Positions 60,995 through 64,000 of a DNA stretch of 64,000 nucleotides are shown here, one piece after another. A program made the translations under genes and the position numbers. The stretch covers positions 1 through 64,000 of the forward strand of contig JAJEFA010000018.1 of assembly GCA_022820725.1 (NCBI GenBank). The letters are read 5' to 3'. Under the pieces are notes generated by a model that worked only from the letters and a program-made list of their open reading frames with translations, searched no databases and was not told where the DNA came from. Positions within the stretch are counted from its first letter, which is position 1, and every line of letters begins with the position of its first letter. Source of the DNA: Candidatus Binatia bacterium. GTDB taxonomy: Bacteria > Desulfobacterota > Binatia > Bin18.

Positions 60995-61190
60995 CCTGAT
61001 TCATGAACTGACGGATAGGGATAACGCAAATGAGCCTGCCGTCTTCTGCCACAAACTGTGGAGCTAACCAATTTTTGTGTTTGGTCATCCCTTCCTCGGT
61101 GGCGTCAGGGAAGAGCATGTTGGGCTCCACGAACGGGCCTTCCATTTCGATCAAACGGGAAATGCTGATGTTGCCAAGTTCGATTGTCAT
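60995..61190 (-). pseudogene. N-terminal fragment of an MBL-fold hydrolase
   Basis: The frame starts MTIELGNISISRLIEMEGPFVEPNMLFPDATEE then KHKNWLAPQFVAEDGRLI. This is the usual N-terminus of a group of metallo-beta-lactamase-fold hydrolases. The similarity stops after about 65 residues, before the HxHxDH zinc motif, and the frame runs on as unrelated sequence opposite the LLM fragment. It is a truncated gene. Confidence 0.55.
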
Positions 61191-61403
61191 TGTGTCCGTC
61201 CTCTAATGGGATTGATTGTTTCTACGAGTGGGCAGGTATGCATAAATCGCTGCACCGTTTGGGGCGAGGAAGTGCGCGGCCAAGACAAGAATGTCCTGAT
61301 CTCATTGGCTTTCCAGAAAACTCTGACGCACATTTGCAGCAGCGACTGGATCAATACAAAATCCGCACTCCACCGCGGCTCAGAACACTGGTGCATGGAG
61401 TCC

Positions 61404-62063
61404 CTACCCCAACGGCTCCCCCCACGAATCTGTAAACGCTAACTCCTCAATCGGCCGGCGTGAGATTGGTCCATGGCCACGGAGGAGGGGATAACCAATC
61501 GGAATTGCCGCAGCTGTGCCCCAACCGTCGGGGATGTTGAGAAGCTCCTTGACGGCAGGCTCGTGCTCGCACAACAGAGTCGTCAACGTGCAGCCTAAAC
61601 CCTCTGCTCGGCAGGCCAGCAAGAGGTTCTCAACTGACGGATATACCGATCCACCCCCTACGACAGAGGGGCGTTCCAGTTGAGCATCGGTGATAGCCAT
61701 GCCTTCAGGAGCGAAGCAAAAGATACAGATGACAGGCGATTGTTCAAAATTCCGGGCTAGGTAATCGCCAGCTCGGATCATGCGCTCCTGTTTCTCGCGC
61801 ACATCATCGGGTAGCTTCGCAAGCCCCGCGGCGTATGGTTTGGAATAGGCTTCCCAGATTTCACGGTACAAGACGCCAAGTCGTTCTTTCTTGGCCGAGT
61901 CTTTGACTGCAATAATCCGCCACGGCTGACGGTTGCCGCCGGTTGGTGCCCAGGTCGCGGCTTCTAATACGCGACGCAGGACGTCATCTGGAATGGGGTC
62001 TGGTCGTAAACGGCGGACGGCTCGTAAGGTACTCATTGCTTCATAGATTCCGATTTCTGGCAT
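61404..62063 (-). CDS. Nitroreductase-family FMN oxidoreductase
   Basis: The 219-residue product has the nitroreductase pattern: MSTLRAVRRLRPDPIPDDVLRRVLEAATWAPTGGNRQPWRIIAV at the N-terminus, a middle VENLLLACRAEGLGCTLTTL, and IPIGYPLLRGHGPISRRPIEELAF near the end. It would bind FMN as a dimer and reduce nitro compounds, quinones or enones with NAD(P)H. GAGGAGGAG precedes the ATG. The next gene upstream on the same strand is LLM, 81 bp away. Confidence 0.92.
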   Translation of the reverse strand: MPEIGIYEAMSTLRAVRRLRPDPIPDDVLRRVLEAATWAPTGGNRQPWRIIAVKDSAKKERLGVLYREIWEAYSKPYAAGLAKLPDDVREKQERMIRAGDYLARNFEQSPVICIFCFAPEGMAITDAQLERPSVVGGGSVYPSVENLLLACRAEGLGCTLTTLLCEHEPAVKELLNIPDGWGTAAAIPIGYPLLRGHGPISRRPIEELAFTDSWGEPLG

Positions 62064-62144
62064 TGCTCCTCCTCAAGCGTTGGTCAATCTGTGAATTCGT
62101 CTTAGGGAGACGGCATGGTCATCCTTCTTTGCGTAATGGAAAGG

Positions 62145-63020
62145 CTACCGCTGCGCCCGTTCAACGACCGGAGCTACGCTCTTCACCGCTTCTATGCCGC
62201 TGCCCGATGCGGAGGCCAGGGCGGCAACCACCAGGCGAGTAACTCCGGCTTCGGCGTACTGTTTGATCGTGTCTACTGTGGGATCATCCCCTTGGGGTAC
62301 GAGCATGACCGAAAACTCCAACTGGTCCGCATCGCGACCTCCTTCGCGGGCGAGCCGTTTTATTTTGGGCAGCGTCTCTTTGGCTTGCTCGGGCGTCAGA
62401 TTTGCGGGACACCAGCCGTCAGCATACTGGGCGACACGTTTGATTGCATACTTTGGATCATGCGCGCCGAGCAGGATAGGCGGGTAAGGCTTTTGGACGG
62501 GTTTGGGAAAAAACTTGACTGGCGGAAAATTCACAAACTCTCCGGCATAGCTGGACTCCTCCGTCGTCCACAGCTCACGCAGGGCTTCCACAGACTCGCG
62601 CAAATGTTTCCACCGCTTTTTGAAATGTACGCCCATGATCTCCGCTTCTTCAGGAAACCAGCCGGCGCCTGCGCCAATGATCATCCGGCCGTTTGAATAC
62701 AGGTCCAGTGAGGCAATCGCTTTGGCAGTGGTGATGGTGTCTCGCTCTGGCAGCAGACAAATGCCCGTGCCAAGCTTGATGGTATCCGTCGCCTGAGCAG
62801 CGGCGGCCAACGCAACAAACGGGTCAGCCAAATGGGCGAAGAACTCGGGCACTTTGCCATCCCCAGTCGGCGAGCGGGGGTAGTAGGTCGTATAACTGGC
62901 GGGGATGACCAGATGCTCGGCGACCCAGAACGACTCAAAGCCAAGATTTTCAGCGGCCTGGGCGATCGCTCCTGGTTCACCGCTGTGTTCCGTTAAAAAT
63001 ACTGATACGCCGATGTCCAT
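62145..63020 (-). CDS. Luciferase-like F420/flavin-dependent oxidoreductase (LLM class)
   Basis: The 291-residue product begins MDIGVSVFLTEHSGEPGAIAQAAENLGFESFWVAEHLVIP and has IKLGTGICLLPERDTITTAKAIASLDLYSNGRMIIGAGAGW and QKPYPPILLGAHDPKYAIKRVAQY. It shares length and layout with the protein at 48707 and is its likely paralogue. GAGGAAG precedes the ATG. It lies between a nitroreductase and a TetR gene, all on the minus strand, so the TetR protein may control it. Confidence 0.88.
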   Translation of the reverse strand: MDIGVSVFLTEHSGEPGAIAQAAENLGFESFWVAEHLVIPASYTTYYPRSPTGDGKVPEFFAHLADPFVALAAAAQATDTIKLGTGICLLPERDTITTAKAIASLDLYSNGRMIIGAGAGWFPEEAEIMGVHFKKRWKHLRESVEALRELWTTEESSYAGEFVNFPPVKFFPKPVQKPYPPILLGAHDPKYAIKRVAQYADGWCPANLTPEQAKETLPKIKRLAREGGRDADQLEFSVMLVPQGDDPTVDTIKQYAEAGVTRLVVAALASASGSGIEAVKSVAPVVERAQR

Positions 63021-63067
63021 GTTGATCTTCCTCTTAGCCTCACTCTTCTACGAGTAGGGTTGCGTGT

Positions 63068-63721
63068 TCACTCGTGTATTTGACGGTCCAACTGCTGCTC
63101 AAGGTCCCGCAGGCGGCGGAGCAACTGTGGACGCCCTTTTTGTGTGGCAACAGCAAGCAGAGACAGCGTCATCCCGTAGAGCAGTTCTGTTTCAAAGCCC
63201 TCCAAGTCGATCCCCCCTTCGATCCACAGCTCCGTGAGCCCACGGTGCATTACTTGAATATGACGCGCGACAAGATCGGGGTGCCTACGGGACTCAAAAA
63301 ATCCTTGCGCAATCCCGGCATCGATCCCGCGCTGCCAGAAGGTGGTGTAATGTTGGACGTTGCGGAGCGAAGGGAGTAACTCCCCCGTCGTCATCAGTGC
63401 CATGAATAAGCTGCGATAAAAGTTGGGGTCCCGTGCAAACTCCTGAACGGACAACCGCCCCAGTGCGTATAGGGCGTCGATGGGGTCCCGGAGGTCAAGT
63501 TCGTTGAGGGCGGTCTCGACCCGAACAGAGAAGGACTCTAGCAGCGCACCCAAGACCTGTGCCTTGGACCCGAATAAGTTATAGGGGGTCTTTAGGCTGA
63601 CCTGGGCCTCTATTGCCAGCTCCCGCATCGACATATGTGGCAGTCCGTCTTTTTGGATCAACCGTCGTGCTGCCTCCAGAATCTGCTGTTTGCGCTCGTT
63701 CTTGTGTTTCTCTCGAAGCAT
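63068..63721 (-). CDS. TetR-family transcriptional regulator (second)
   Basis: The 217-residue product has an N-terminal TetR DNA-binding domain (KQQILEAARRLIQKDGLPHMSMRELAIEAQVSLKTPYNLFGSKAQVLGALL) and a helical effector domain (YALGRLSVQEFARDPNFYRSLFMALM). The helix-turn-helix VSLKTPYNLFGSK differs from the first regulator, so it reads another site. A GTTAC-N7-GTAAC palindrome lies 6 bp upstream of the start. The LLM and nitroreductase genes follow on the same strand. Confidence 0.88.
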   Translation of the reverse strand: MLREKHKNERKQQILEAARRLIQKDGLPHMSMRELAIEAQVSLKTPYNLFGSKAQVLGALLESFSVRVETALNELDLRDPIDALYALGRLSVQEFARDPNFYRSLFMALMTTGELLPSLRNVQHYTTFWQRGIDAGIAQGFFESRRHPDLVARHIQVMHRGLTELWIEGGIDLEGFETELLYGMTLSLLAVATQKGRPQLLRRLRDLEQQLDRQIHE

Positions 63722-63726
63722 GACAT

Positions 63727-63743
63727 GTTACCTAATGTGTAAC
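63727..63743. promoter_or_regulatory. Palindrome upstream of the second TetR gene
   Basis: GTTAC-N7-GTAAC (63727-63731 and 63739-63743) directly precedes the regulator's start codon. A 17-bp palindrome there is typical of TetR autoregulation. It is unlike the 20-bp operator found at 20800 and 30095. Confidence 0.5.
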
Positions 63744-63772
63744 TCTGTCGAGAGCAATCGCGTGACGCGGTG

Positions 63773-64000
63773 TTATCTCTGCTCGCCTACGGCAACTCGG
63801 GGTGCCTCTTGTTGGTGTTCCTGTTCGAACGCGATGAACGTGTCGACCTTCATCAGACCCATGATCTCACGCGGAGTGGGTACGAACTGCGAGTGCTGGC
63901 TGAGATAGGCCGTGCCCGAACCGTTGGTCAGCGCTTCAGTCAGGACTGTGTACATCGCATTCGCCGCCGCCTGCAAGCTGTCTGCAGGGTTTGCTAGCAT
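63773..64000 (-). CDS. 3' end of an unidentified gene (cut by window edge)
   Basis: A frame open from the window edge codes for LQAAANAMYTVLTEALTNG, FVPTPREIMGLMKVDTFIAFEQEHQQ and a Gln/Glu-rich end, with the stop at 63773. The composition is that of a real soluble protein with amphipathic helices, but I do not recognise the family. The upstream part lies beyond the window. Confidence 0.45.
   Translation of the reverse strand: MLANPADSLQAAANAMYTVLTEALTNGSGTAYLSQHSQFVPTPREIMGLMKVDTFIAFEQEHQQEAPRVAVGEQR

Noticed and set aside
61191..61403. Small ORFs in the gap beside the nitroreductase gene
   Set aside because: Frames on both strands lack ribosome sites and family patterns; I see nothing definite in this 213-bp stretch.

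Overview
Organism. The window carries a Gram-negative envelope-assembly run (lolC, lolD, bamA, skp, fabZ, lpxA, lpxI), an elongation factor for selenocysteine (selB), and a very large share of oxidative catabolic genes: two Rieske dioxygenases, two Baeyer-Villiger-type flavoproteins, a P450, three intact luciferase-like flavoproteins, an HpaB-type monooxygenase, HyuA/HyuB and a haloalkane dehalogenase. Codon use is moderately GC-rich. The use of LpxI and the Myxococcus-type Cys-rich repeat suggest an uncultured, metabolically versatile lineage of the old Deltaproteobacteria or their relatives (Desulfobacterota, Binatota or Tectomicrobia-like). The sequence alone cannot decide the taxon.

Layout. 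1-3.4 kb: an exported PPOX-fold protein with a partial second copy, a methyltransferase and selB. 3.7-13.8 kb: the outer-membrane and lipid A operon, ending in a large exported beta-propeller protein, followed by tRNA-Ala(GGC). 14-22 kb: SDR, a single-chain acyl-CoA carboxylase, an HpaB-type monooxygenase, a TetR regulator with a palindromic operator, and a PF10118 protein. 22-26 kb: luciferase-like protein, a selenoprotein, a GST and an enoyl-CoA hydratase. 26.1-29.2 kb: a rearranged metal-homeostasis patch with hupE, two CobW C-terminal remnants, a truncated WD40 gene and a 47-bp repeat. 30.2-39.5 kb: a seven-gene plus-strand operon (acyl-CoA-dehydrogenase-like protein, BVMO, Rieske alpha and beta, P450, exported beta-propeller, TonB receptor). 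Its promoter carries two copies of the palindrome found upstream of the TetR gene. 39.7-45.1 kb: hyuA, hyuB and an aminotransferase. 45-53.6 kb: haloalkane dehalogenase, GFA protein, D-aminoacylase-type amidohydrolase, a luciferase-like protein, an FG-GAP protein, an SDR-DUF2867 fusion and a GST. 53.6-60.4 kb, minus strand: a second Rieske pair with an enoyl-CoA hydratase, a DUF2283 pair, a second BVMO, two small-fold proteins and a second selenoprotein. 60.4-61.2 kb: gene fragments. 61.4-64 kb: nitroreductase, luciferase-like protein, TetR and a partial gene.

Main result. Two genes that appear broken by a TGA are best read as selenoproteins of the AhpD/carboxymuconolactone decarboxylase family. 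In both, the reading frame continues unbroken past the TGA into family-like sequence. The TGA sits exactly where the second Cys of the CxxC active site belongs (C-F-L-U at 60138-60140 and C-F-Y-U at 23514-23516). Both keep the catalytic Glu twelve residues before the Cys. The first has a 7-bp perfect hairpin with a G-first loop starting 13 nt after the TGA. selB lies in the same window, so the decoding machinery is at least partly present.

Second result. A shared 20-bp palindrome (AACTTGAC-N4-GTCCAGTT) links the TetR gene at 20.1 kb to the uptake-plus-oxidation operon at 30.2 kb and to the divergent DUF169 gene. This outlines a small regulon for degrading an unknown hydrophobic or aromatic substrate.
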